A stretch of DNA of 7,855 nucleotides, from NCBI GenBank assembly GCA_902801585.1, contig CADCIU010000079.1, positions 1-7,855 of the forward strand. The letters are read 5' to 3'. The notes beneath the pieces are model-generated. The model ran no database searches and was not told the origin of the DNA. It saw nothing but the letters and a program-made list of their open reading frames with translations. Position numbers and translations under genes: made by a program. Each line of letters begins with the position of its first letter. The stretch's first letter is position 1. The DNA comes from an uncultured Lachnospiraceae bacterium (GTDB lineage: Bacteria > Bacillota_A > Clostridia > Lachnospirales > Lachnospiraceae). Below, one piece after another: positions 1 through 5,534 of this stretch.

Positions 1-1
1 G

Positions 2-115
2 GATAATGAAATGCCTTATGGAAGGGTTCCGCAGGGGCATCCGGTAATCGTGGATTATTTTTATCATGAAGAAATCCGCGGATCCGATAATACAGGAAAT
101 AGAAAGCGCAAATAG
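2..115 (+). CDS. 3' end of an unrecognised CDS (partial)
   Basis: A frame open from the first bases of the window ends at a TAG at 113-115 and supplies 37 C-terminal residues beginning DNEMPYGRVPQGHP and ending in a basic tail, GNRKRK. The start lies left of the window. The residues look protein-like: a Pro/Gly-containing stretch, then an acidic-aromatic YFYHEE segment, then a charged tail. A terminator-like hairpin follows about 28 bases after the stop, which fits a true gene end. I do not recognise the family and assign no function. A chance open frame of this length is possible. Confidence 0.4.
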   Translation, partial: DNEMPYGRVPQGHPVIVDYFYHEEIRGSDNTGNRKRK

Positions 116-142
116 CACGTATAAACAAAGTGAAATGTTTTT

Positions 143-176
143 GAGAAGAATCGGGAGACCGGTTCTTTTCTTTTCT
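143..176 (+). terminator. Rho-independent terminator-like hairpin
   Basis: Bases 143-154 pair with 159-170 around a GAGA tetraloop (155-158). The core is AGAATCGG/CCGGTTCT with one G-T wobble, and the outer part is extended by A/T pairs and one wobble. A T-rich tail (TTTTCT) follows. It sits just downstream of the partial CDS ending at 115 and probably ends that transcript. The same bases also lie in an open frame from 145, so its role is inferred from structure only. Confidence 0.5.
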
Positions 177-538
177 CACCCCAGAAGACGATGTTGAACT
201 TACAGACTATCTTTGGCCAATCGTTCGAGAGATAATAAAGACTGCTACAGATCTAATGGAGAACAGATTACCCTAATCACAGAAGAACAAACTATAGCAA
301 AGAAGTCAATTCCTACCCTGAGCATAAAGACTATTATAACAGGTGCGCAAATCAGGTAATTGAGTTCTGCTCTGAACGCAACATTGATTATCATATTAAA
401 GATGGTACGTTAACACAGTTAGATAAAGAATGAAATAATGAGTCCTTTAAAGGAGGATAGGGATATTTCATTAAGCGGAGCAATTTATGTCGGTATTAAC
501 ATGGAAACATTATCTCATTTTAAAATTGCTTTGAAAAA
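145..538 (+). pseudogene. AT-rich stretch with short broken reading frames
   Basis: Three consecutive short frames cover this stretch, none with a convincing start and ribosome site. Frame 1 is open 145-276 and encodes a protein-like segment (EDDVELTDYLWPIVREI near 184-228). Frame 2 is open 257-433 and encodes YPEHKDYYNRCANQVIEF and CSERNIDYHIKDG. Frame 3 is open from an ATG at 438 to a stop at 564-566 and crosses the left end of the IS at 539. It encodes IYVGINMETLSHF, so about 33 codons lie outside the IS. The pattern fits a decayed gene with a frameshift near 255-275, or two small genes, with the last interrupted by the IS. I recognise no family. A good ribosome-site-like AAAGGAGG lies at 450-457 but has no well-placed long frame after it. 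Confidence 0.3.
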
Positions 539-550
539 TGCGACGCCCCG
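539..550 (+). repeat. Left terminal inverted repeat of the IS
   Basis: TGCGACGCCCCG at this position is the exact reverse complement of 2411-2422. It lies about 150 bases past the transposase stop codon, as expected for the 3' end of an IS. Inside the repeat the two ends diverge at once, and nothing outside it matches. Confidence 0.6.
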
Positions 551-560
551 ATTTAAGAAA

Positions 561-589
561 CGATAATCCGGCTTTCAGCCGGATTATCG
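561..589 (-). terminator. Terminator hairpin after the IS transposase
   Basis: A perfect 13-bp stem (CGATAATCCGGCT at 561-573 against 577-589) closes a 3-base loop. Read on the minus strand, the hairpin is followed by TTTCTTAAAT. It lies inside the left end of the IS, about 110 bases after the transposase stop, and probably ends transposase mRNA. On the plus strand it is followed by CCTTTATAT, so it may also slow reads entering from the left. Confidence 0.65.
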
Positions 590-697
590 CCTTTATATAG
601 ACTTTTTTCAGAGCGATTCCGGAAAAAACGCAAAACTTCCCAAGGATATTTCCTGCCGGAAACATCCTCAGGTAATACGGTTTTGACATTGCAAAAA

Positions 698-2323
698 TTA
701 TGCCGTTTTCAGGTCCGTCAGGAACTGGCCTGTCCTGCCTCCCTGGATCTTGAAATACAGCTTATTGATGTTGTGGGCAATGGCTGCCAGAACACTCTGC
801 GCCAGCACGTTTTCCCTCCCACGGTACAGATACTGACGAACCCCCATGTCTTCTTTGATGACTGCAAAACTTCCTTCTGCCTGTATACTCCGGTTCATCC
901 GGAGCTTCGTACCATACTCCGTCGTGATCCGTTCCAATGTCTCCTGCCGCTTTTCTTTCATGACCTTTGAGACCTGGAGATATTTCTTCCTTTCCGCCAG
1001 AGGTGTTTTGCAGTTGTTTCCCCGAATGCATTTCTTTTTATCGGGGCAGCCGCTGCAGTCTTTGCATTCATAGATCGTTGCTGTGCTCACATATCCGTTC
1101 CGGTTCCTGGATCGCTTTTCTCTGACAGGCACAAGCCGCTGGCCTGTACTGCATATATACACGTCTTCCTTTTCCAGATAGGTCATGTTCTCCCGGCGGC
1201 CGATGTCCTGCCTGTATTTCCGGGTCTTTGATATTTCATAGTTCTGCGGCTTGATATAAGACAGCTGGCCGTTTTCCTCGAGGAATACATATGCTTCTTC
1301 GCTCTCATAGCCGGCATCCGCACAGATCTCTGTGTATTTAAACGATAGATGCTTCTCCATGTCCTTCAGGAAAGGCACCAGTGTCGTGACGTCTGTAGGC
1401 CGCGGGCTGACATCCAGCCAGGTGATATACTGGGCATCCACTGCGTGCTGCAGGTTATACGCCGGCTTCAGCTGGCCGTTCAGCATGGTGTCTTCCTTCA
1501 GGCGCATGAACGTCGCATCATGATCGGTCTTTGAATAACTGTTCCGGTCCCCGCAGATATGGATTTTCTGTGTATACTCCTTCAGTTTCTCTATATACGA
1601 CTCCAGTAGTTCAATGGATCTTTGAAGCGGTGTCTTCCGTTTTCCGGTACCGTGTACGAAAGCGATCCCTTCTGATCTCTTTACGGCATACAGTTTCTTC
1701 CGCAGACGTTTCAGTGTATGGAGTGAGACCTGATCATGGAAAACCACCCGGATGTCGTACATCGTCTCACATTTTGCCACCAGGGAGATGATCTTCTCAC
1801 AGAGCCTGGCCTGGTTCTTCGTAACGGCCTTCTTCCAGACAAAGGTGTATTTATTCGCGTTAGCCTCGATCTTTGTGCCGTCGATAAAGACCGTCTTCCC
1901 GGAGATCTCTCCCATGGAAAGAAGACTGGCGGTGACCTCCGCCAGGATATCTTTTGAACAGGCTGAAAGATGCAGGGAAACGAACCGGGCGATCGTGGCG
2001 TGATCAGGGACCGGCATTCCTTCGAGAAGGAACATGAAGTTGATGTCCCTCCGGCAGGCTGTCTCTATGTCCCGGCTGGAGAAGATGCCGTTCATTGCAG
2101 CGTAGACCATGATCTTGAGCATCTGACGTGGGCTCGCCTGATTTTTCCGGATCCTGTCGTAGGTACGATAGAGGTCCGAAAGATCCATTCCCTCCACGAA
2201 TGCACTCAGAAGGCGGACCGGATCGTCAGATGGAATCATGGTGTCCATTTCGAATGGAAGTTTGATTTGATAACAGGCGTTAAAAAGCGTATAATCGGCC
2301 TGTAAAGATATAGGTTTTCGCAT
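698..2323 (-). CDS. IS1182-family DDE transposase
   Basis: This 541-residue protein catalyses cut-and-join transposition of the surrounding IS by an RNase H-like DDE mechanism. N-terminal part: residues 10-130 carry the family's DNA-binding region (YTLFNACYQIKLP, then a PDHATIARF segment near 106-114). Catalytic core: D148 in FIDGTKIEANAN, D336 in CADAGYES and E483 in QAEGSFAVIK make the DDE triad. Between the last two lies a Cys cluster (C420, C423, C426, C432, C438) that looks like a metal-binding knuckle. The C-terminal segment IAHNINKLYFK (about 515-525) is typical of the family. Length is normal for IS1182 and no frameshift is visible. I keep the ATG at 2321-2323 because the conserved N-terminus begins there. 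No clear Shine-Dalgarno precedes it, so translation may be poor, which is usual for transposases. Plus-strand frames across this gene are shadows. Confidence 0.95.
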   Translation of the reverse strand: MRKPISLQADYTLFNACYQIKLPFEMDTMIPSDDPVRLLSAFVEGMDLSDLYRTYDRIRKNQASPRQMLKIMVYAAMNGIFSSRDIETACRRDINFMFLLEGMPVPDHATIARFVSLHLSACSKDILAEVTASLLSMGEISGKTVFIDGTKIEANANKYTFVWKKAVTKNQARLCEKIISLVAKCETMYDIRVVFHDQVSLHTLKRLRKKLYAVKRSEGIAFVHGTGKRKTPLQRSIELLESYIEKLKEYTQKIHICGDRNSYSKTDHDATFMRLKEDTMLNGQLKPAYNLQHAVDAQYITWLDVSPRPTDVTTLVPFLKDMEKHLSFKYTEICADAGYESEEAYVFLEENGQLSYIKPQNYEISKTRKYRQDIGRRENMTYLEKEDVYICSTGQRLVPVREKRSRNRNGYVSTATIYECKDCSGCPDKKKCIRGNNCKTPLAERKKYLQVSKVMKEKRQETLERITTEYGTKLRMNRSIQAEGSFAVIKEDMGVRQYLYRGRENVLAQSVLAAIAHNINKLYFKIQGGRTGQFLTDLKTA

Positions 2324-2344
2324 GCTTATATTTTACAGGACAGG

Positions 2345-2369
2345 CCGGGCTTTTCGAAGTCCGGTTTTT
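2345..2369 (+). terminator. Terminator hairpin with TTCG loop, IS right end
   Basis: CCGGGCTT (2345-2352) pairs with AAGTCCGG (2357-2364), with one G-T wobble, around a TTCG tetraloop, followed by TTTTT. On the plus strand this is a canonical intrinsic terminator. It lies just upstream of the transposase start, so it would stop plus-strand transcripts leaving the IS toward the gene cluster. Confidence 0.65.
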
Positions 2370-2378
2370 CCGTTCATC

Positions 2379-2405
2379 AAAAAAACAGCCGGATGGCTGT
2401 TTTTT
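2379..2405. terminator. Bidirectional terminator, IS right end
   Basis: A run of A residues and ACAGCC pair with GGCTGT and a run of T around a GGAT loop (stem arms 2379-2390 and 2395-2405). The A run on one side and T run on the other make it a terminator in both directions. On the minus strand it would stop outside transcription from reading into the transposase. Confidence 0.7.
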
Positions 2406-2410
2406 GTTTG

Positions 2411-2422
2411 CGGGGCGTCGCA
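2411..2422 (-). repeat. Right terminal inverted repeat of the IS
   Basis: CGGGGCGTCGCA is the exact complement of the left copy at 539-550. It lies about 90 bases upstream of the transposase start on the minus strand. It also forms one arm of the hairpin 2412-2440. Confidence 0.6.
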
Positions 2423-2446
2423 CGTTAGTGCGACAGCCCCTTTTTT
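2411..2446 (+). terminator. Strong terminator hairpin overlapping the right IS end
   Basis: GGGGCGTCGCAC (2412-2423) pairs with GTGCGACAGCCCC (2428-2440) around a GTTA loop, with a single bulged base, followed by six T residues (2441-2446). It is a canonical intrinsic terminator on the plus strand. Its 5' arm is the right inverted repeat of the IS and its 3' arm lies beyond that repeat, so the element either carries the terminator or landed in one. Confidence 0.7.
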
Positions 2447-2518
2447 GGATTTTAGCGGCAGATTTCAGCGAGCTCATTTATCCGAACTTCCTGCCCCAAG
2501 ACCGAATACCGCCAGTGA

Positions 2519-2547
2519 TTGACAGCACAAAATGATACCCTGTTAAT
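2519..2547 (+). promoter_or_regulatory. Predicted sigma-70/A promoter of the gene cluster
   Basis: A perfect -35 box TTGACA lies at 2519-2524, then a 17-base spacer, then GTTAAT at 2542-2547 (4 of 6 matches to TATAAT, including the strongly conserved final AAT). Transcription would start near 2554, a few bases before the leader hairpin and about 110 bases before the first gene. It is separated from the IS by the terminator at 2411-2446, so the cluster seems to use its own promoter and not read-through from the IS. I see no operator palindrome. Confidence 0.55.
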
Positions 2548-2557
2548 GAGATATCAA

Positions 2558-2596
2558 CTGCGCCTGCGGTAAATGAGTATTTGCGAAAGGGCGCAG
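2558..2596 (+). ncRNA. Structured 5' leader hairpin, possible cis-regulatory RNA
   Basis: CTGCGCC (2558-2564) pairs with GGCGCAG (2590-2596). Inside, GTAAAT (2569-2574) pairs with ATTTGC (2579-2584) around a GAGT loop, leaving an internal loop of TGCG opposite GAAAG. The hairpin would sit at the very 5' end of the transcript predicted from the promoter at 2519-2547. A second weaker pairing, TGTG..CCG with CGG..CACA (about 2611-2635), lies just before the ribosome site. No T run follows the main hairpin, so it is not a terminator. I could not match it to a riboswitch class I know. It could protect the 5' end or act in regulation. Confidence 0.4.
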
Positions 2597-2663
2597 GATC
2601 ACGTTAACAATGTGGGCCGGATCGTACGGCACACACCCATAAGGAGGGAAAGGAGCGGGTCGC

Positions 2664-2909
2664 ATGAATATTGTACTGACTGAGGAAGTGCTCTCGGGTC
2701 TTGAGGATCTCGGAGTAACACAGGAGGATGTCGGAGAAGTCGTCGAATATGCCGAGTCTGTACAGAAACTTTTCGATGACGACGGGAATAATCTTGGAAA
2801 GAAAAGGCTGGAGGCAATGACTGTTTACGCAGAGTACACAGTGGATGGCGATACAGCCACAGTTACCAGAGTGTATAAGCACAGAGTATCCCTTGAGGAA
2901 GATAACTGA
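2664..2909 (+). CDS. Conserved small protein, first gene of the cluster (81 aa)
   Basis: An acidic 81-residue protein with no cysteine, signal peptide or membrane segment. Layout: an N-terminal helical half (LTEEVLSGLEDLGVTQEDV, then EVVEYAESVQKLF, residues 5-37) with the pattern of a short helical dimer or binding module. The second half is beta-like (residues 52-76): AMTVYAEYTVDGDTATVTRVYKHRV. The pattern 'eDV.eVv.yAE...klf', then 'vTv.veY...gd...v..vY.HRv', is one I recall in unnamed small proteins beside the DVU_1557/DVU_1556-type genes, which fits its place here. No function is known to me. The start is secure: AAGGAG at 2650-2655 lies 8 bases upstream, with a further AGGAGGG at 2642-2648. 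A 112-base structured gap separates it from the next gene. Confidence 0.8.
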   Translation: MNIVLTEEVLSGLEDLGVTQEDVGEVVEYAESVQKLFDDDGNNLGKKRLEAMTVYAEYTVDGDTATVTRVYKHRVSLEEDN

Positions 2910-2911
2910 GC

Positions 2912-2996
2912 GGCGGCTCTTATATTACAGATACAGTGGAACAATTGTTTCACAACTGTAAATGAGGACGGTAACAGCAGATCAGTCCGAGCCGCC
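2912..2996 (+). repeat. Large inverted repeat in the gap between the first two genes
   Basis: GGCGGCTC (2912-2919) is the exact complement of GAGCCGCC (2989-2996). Within the enclosed 69 bases there is a further hairpin: ACAGT (near 2933-2937) pairs with ACTGT (near 2954-2959), and the perfect 10-bp palindrome AACAATTGTT lies at 2940-2949 at its apex. The outer stem begins two bases after the stop of the 81-aa gene and ends 25 bases before the next start. No T run follows, so it is not a terminator. It could be an mRNA processing or stability element, a regulatory RNA, or a protein-binding site. Confidence 0.5.
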
Positions 2997-3021
2997 TGAA
3001 ATGCGGCAGAAAGGAAACACT

Positions 3022-3213
3022 ATGGCCAATTGGAAATGCAGCAAGTGCGGCGTAGAAATGGAAGAAACTGAAGAGATCAAGCTGATCTTTAACGACCTTG
3101 ACCTTCCTCCGGCAAGAGGATATAAATGCCCGAGCTGCGGAGTAGAGTATCTGGACGGGGATTATGTGACTGAGGAACTGGGTTCTGTAGAGGAGATGCT
3201 GGAAGGAAAGTAA
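3022..3213 (+). CDS. Two-CxxC redox/zinc-ribbon protein (DVU_1557 type)
   Basis: A 63-residue protein with two CxxC knuckles, C6-x-x-C9 (WKCSKCG) and C36-x-x-C39 (YKCPSCG). They sit at the ends of an acidic central segment and are followed by an acidic helical tail (SVEEMLEGK). The spacing is that of a zinc ribbon or small rubredoxin-like metal site, probably binding Zn or Fe. The pattern matches, from memory, the small 'DVU_1557 family redox protein' group, which travels with the methyltransferase encoded next. I chose the ATG at 3022 because GAAAGGAAA lies just upstream and the W-K-C-x-x-C motif follows within four residues. The longer frame from 2962 would run through the intergenic stem and has no ribosome site. 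Only 4 bases separate it from the next gene, so the two are surely co-transcribed. Electron transfer or metal delivery to a cluster enzyme is inferred. Confidence 0.85.
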   Translation: MANWKCSKCGVEMEETEEIKLIFNDLDLPPARGYKCPSCGVEYLDGDYVTEELGSVEEMLEGK

Positions 3214-3217
3214 ACAT

Positions 3218-3967
3218 ATGGCAGAGCAGCTGTCCCTTGCGCAGGCTTTTCAGAACAGGCCCGGGAGATTCCGCCTGTTGAAAAAGGGAATAGAGCGAAC
3301 CGGATGGAAAAGCAGCAGCGTCCGGCTATTGGAGGCTGGGTGCTCAGTCGGCGATGCGGCCGCAATGCTTTCCGTGGAGATGGGATTTGATGTGACGGCG
3401 TTTGATCACGAGCCGGCGCTGGTCAGTGAAGCGATTCGCATTCACGGAACAGGCAGCAGGCTTCATTTTGATGCGGCAGACGCGTCGGCCCTGCCATATC
3501 CGGAGGCATCCTTTGAAGGTTTGTACAGCGAGGCGGCATTTTCACCGATGATAGATAAGAGCGGGGCACTGGCAGAGTACAGAAGAGTATTGAAGCCGGG
3601 AAGTCTCGTGCTGATCAATGATTTCGTGATCCGCAAGGATGCAGAAGATGCGGTCAGGGAAGAGGTCGTTCATATTCCATGTTTTGCCGGCGTTCAGACA
3701 AGGGCATGTTATGAAGAACTGTTCCGGCAGGCAGGATTTGCGGCAGAGGGGTATTACGAAGAATATGGAGAACTTCTCGGTGTGACTGCATGGCTTTGCA
3801 GGGTCTATGGAGTGAAACCGAATGAGATTGGCGGATACCTGAGCCGGTATTTTCACATCGGATCCCCAGGCGCAGCCTGTGGTGCAGCCCGGCCGGACGG
3901 AGAGAAGGGTGCCTTCTTTAAGCGCACAGATCTGTCATATTGCCAGATGATCTTTCAAAGATGCTGA
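3218..3967 (+). CDS. Class I SAM-dependent methyltransferase (DVU_1556 type)
   Basis: A 249-residue cytosolic protein with a Rossmann methyltransferase fold. Motif I is LLEAGCSVGDAA (residues 38-49), the acidic residue that binds the SAM ribose is in VTAFDHE (D63), the adenine-side motif is FDAADASALPYPEASF (84-99), and the post-core strand is RRVLKPGSLVLINDF (122-136). The C-terminal part (about 150-249) is longer than in minimal methyltransferases and carries cysteines 155, 164, 194, 221, 242 and 249. Family membership is clear; the specific DVU_1556-type call rests on the motifs plus the adjacent two-CxxC gene. The acceptor is unknown. The start is clear: GGAAGGAAAG ends 7 bases before the ATG and overlaps the stop of the preceding gene. 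Methylation of a thiol or of a carrier-bound intermediate made by the neighbours is an inference. Confidence 0.85.
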   Translation: MAEQLSLAQAFQNRPGRFRLLKKGIERTGWKSSSVRLLEAGCSVGDAAAMLSVEMGFDVTAFDHEPALVSEAIRIHGTGSRLHFDAADASALPYPEASFEGLYSEAAFSPMIDKSGALAEYRRVLKPGSLVLINDFVIRKDAEDAVREEVVHIPCFAGVQTRACYEELFRQAGFAAEGYYEEYGELLGVTAWLCRVYGVKPNEIGGYLSRYFHIGSPGAACGAARPDGEKGAFFKRTDLSYCQMIFQRC

Positions 3968-4008
3968 CATAGAGAAGAGTAACGCCAATATAGAAAGGAA
4001 AGGGTTAT

Positions 4009-5412
4009 TTGAGTATGTATGATTATGATGTAGTGGCAATCGGGGCAGGATCAGGCGGATGTGCGTCCTGCATGCGCAGTGTTGACAACGGAAAGAAAAA
4101 GGTCGCGCTGGTCGAATACCGCAAAGGTGGGACGGGCGGAACTTGTGTTTCCCGCGGATGCATTCCCACAAAAGCGCTCCTTCGCTCAGCGGAAGTATAT
4201 GCAGAAGTTAAGAACGCAAAGAAGCTCGGGATCATTGTGGACGGCGCGCGTCCGGACATGAAGGCGATCCAAAAGGGCAAGCAGCAGGTCGTTACACAGC
4301 TGAAGTTCGGCCTTGACAATTTCCTTCTCAAGTCCAGAGGCGTAAAGCGTATTACAGGAAAGGCCAAACTTCTTGATCCCCATACGATCGAGATCACAGA
4401 CGGAAATAAGGTATCACAGATCACAGCGGAGAACATCATTCTTGCGACCGGCAGCGAAGCGGTCCGCATCCCCGTCTTCAATATTGACGGAAAGAAGATC
4501 ATGACCAGTGATGAACTTCTCAATATTGACTGGCTTCCGAAGAGCATTGTGATCGCGGGCGCAGGTGTTGTCGGCATGGAGATCGCATATCTGCTCAGAA
4601 CTTTAGATGTTGAAGTTACTGTTGCCGACCTTGCTCCGCAGGTGCTGCCTCTTGTCCGCGATAAGGACACGGTAAACGCTGTTAAAAAGATGATGGAGAA
4701 GTACGGGATCAAATTCCATCTCGGCCAGGGGATCAAAGAGATGCACGTCGACGAGGAAGACCAGGTCGTGTGCACGCTGGCAGACGGAACAGAGATCAAA
4801 GCAGAGATCGGACTTGTCGCAGTCGGAAGATCGATCAATGTCAAGGGTCTCGGCCTCGAGGAGCTTGGCATTGAGCAGGGTCCTAAGGGCGTGATCCTGA
4901 TCAATGAGAAGATGCAGACAAATATTCCGAACATCTATGCGGTCGGTGATATCACCATGGGGCCGCAGCTCTCTCATAAGGCACAGAAACAGGGTCTTAC
5001 TGCCGCTGATAACATTTGCGGTATCGAGAGCCGCATCAATATGAATGTGATCCCTTCAGCAACCTTTATCCAGCCCGAGGTCGCCACTGTTGGCCTGACC
5101 GATGCAGAGGCACAGGAAAAAGGATACCAGACGCTTGTCGCCAAGAAGGCTTTCTCTTCCAATGAAAAGGCGCTCTCCATGAGAGAAACGAACGGCTTTA
5201 TCAAAGTCGTCGCAGACAAGAATACGCACAAGATCCTCGGCGCAATTGTCTTCGGACCTCAGGGTTCTGTTCTGATCGAAGAGTTATCACTGGCGCTTGA
5301 GATGGGACTTAAGCTCGAGGACATCGCGCTCAGCATCCATGCGCATCCGACACTTTCCGAACTTGTTATGGAAACCTGCAAACTGGCGCTTGGACTGGCT
5401 TTTGACAAATAA
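4009..5412 (+). CDS. lpdA: Dihydrolipoyl dehydrogenase (E3-type flavoprotein)
   Basis: A 467-residue FAD/NAD-dependent disulfide oxidoreductase that re-oxidises dihydrolipoyl groups. N-terminal FAD site IGAGSGG (11-17); redox-active disulfide C46/C51 in GGTCVSRGCIPTK; NAD-binding IAGAGVVGMEIAYLL (about 182-196); second FAD motif YAVGDIT (about 310-316); dimer-interface dyad H446/E451 in HAHPTLSE. Length is typical of the family, and all catalytic residues of a lipoamide dehydrogenase, not a glutathione or mercuric reductase, are present. Odd: an extra CxxC (GGCASC, C18 and C21) sits where most relatives have non-Cys residues just after the FAD loop. The start is either TTG at 4009 or ATG at 4015; AAAGGAAAGGG at 3994-4004 serves both, with spacing slightly favouring the ATG. 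The lipoyl protein encoded at 6128-6433 is its likely substrate. No E1 or E2 genes are visible nearby. Confidence 0.93.
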   Translation: MSMYDYDVVAIGAGSGGCASCMRSVDNGKKKVALVEYRKGGTGGTCVSRGCIPTKALLRSAEVYAEVKNAKKLGIIVDGARPDMKAIQKGKQQVVTQLKFGLDNFLLKSRGVKRITGKAKLLDPHTIEITDGNKVSQITAENIILATGSEAVRIPVFNIDGKKIMTSDELLNIDWLPKSIVIAGAGVVGMEIAYLLRTLDVEVTVADLAPQVLPLVRDKDTVNAVKKMMEKYGIKFHLGQGIKEMHVDEEDQVVCTLADGTEIKAEIGLVAVGRSINVKGLGLEELGIEQGPKGVILINEKMQTNIPNIYAVGDITMGPQLSHKAQKQGLTAADNICGIESRINMNVIPSATFIQPEVATVGLTDAEAQEKGYQTLVAKKAFSSNEKALSMRETNGFIKVVADKNTHKILGAIVFGPQGSVLIEELSLALEMGLKLEDIALSIHAHPTLSELVMETCKLALGLAFDK

Positions 5413-5426
5413 GGAATGACAGAAAA

Positions 5427-5511
5427 ACGGATCTTCTTTGCTAAGACCCGTAATGATCGGCTTCTGCACAGGATAAGACTCAGACAACACGGGGATTACC
5501 TGCGCAGAAGC
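5427..5511 (+). repeat. Two hairpins in the gap between lpd and the DUF5714 gene
   Basis: The first hairpin pairs ACGG-A-TCTT (5427-5435) with AAGA-C-CCGT (5443-5451) around a 7-base loop with one mismatch. The second is stronger: GCTTCTGCACAGG (5460-5472) pairs with CCTGCGCAGAAGC (5499-5511) with one A-C mismatch in 13 pairs, enclosing a 26-base loop. Neither is followed by a T run, so neither is a normal terminator. They fill most of the 122-base gap. Like the stem at 2912-2996, they may set different mRNA levels or stabilities along one operon, or bind a regulator. Confidence 0.5.
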
Positions 5512-5534
5512 AATAGATCGGCATAGAGGATACA

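Larger units (their letters stand above)
539..2422 (-). mobile_element. IS1182-family insertion sequence, apparently complete
   Basis: The element of about 1.88 kb is delimited by a 12-bp perfect inverted repeat: TGCGACGCCCCG at 539-550 and its exact complement at 2411-2422. It contains one full-length DDE transposase on the minus strand. The repeat does not extend outward, and I see no target-site duplication in the flanks (left flank ...TTTGAAAAA, right flank CGTTAGTGC...). The right repeat doubles as the 5' arm of a terminator hairpin whose 3' arm lies at 2428-2440, so the true right end could be slightly further out. Length and single-gene organisation match the IS1182 family. The copy looks potentially active: no frameshift and all three catalytic acidic residues present. 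Confidence 0.75.

Noticed and set aside
683..2305. Several plus-strand open frames across the IS
   Set aside because: They are complements of the well-supported transposase, with no ribosome sites or recognisable motifs.
2550..2660. Known riboswitch (THF, ZTP, glycine, c-di-GMP, fluoride) in the cluster leader
   Set aside because: I could not find the conserved core sequences of these classes; only the generic two-part hairpin is supported.
2907..2999. UGA at the end of the 81-aa gene as a possible selenocysteine codon, since the frame stays open for 29 more codons and a stem follows
   Set aside because: The stem closes a 69-base insert, unlike a compact bacterial SECIS hairpin. The extension (AAALILQ...) is not protein-like, and the conserved pattern ends normally at HRVSLEE.
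2962..3021. ATG at 2962 as the start of the two-CxxC protein
   Set aside because: It lies within the inter-gene inverted repeat without a ribosome site, while ATG 3022 has GAAAGGAAA at good spacing and the family's short N-terminus.
4023..4934. 303-residue open frame on the minus strand opposite the dihydrolipoyl dehydrogenase gene
   Set aside because: Ser/Pro/Arg-rich low-quality translation and no ribosome site; it is the antisense shadow of a gene with clear catalytic motifs.
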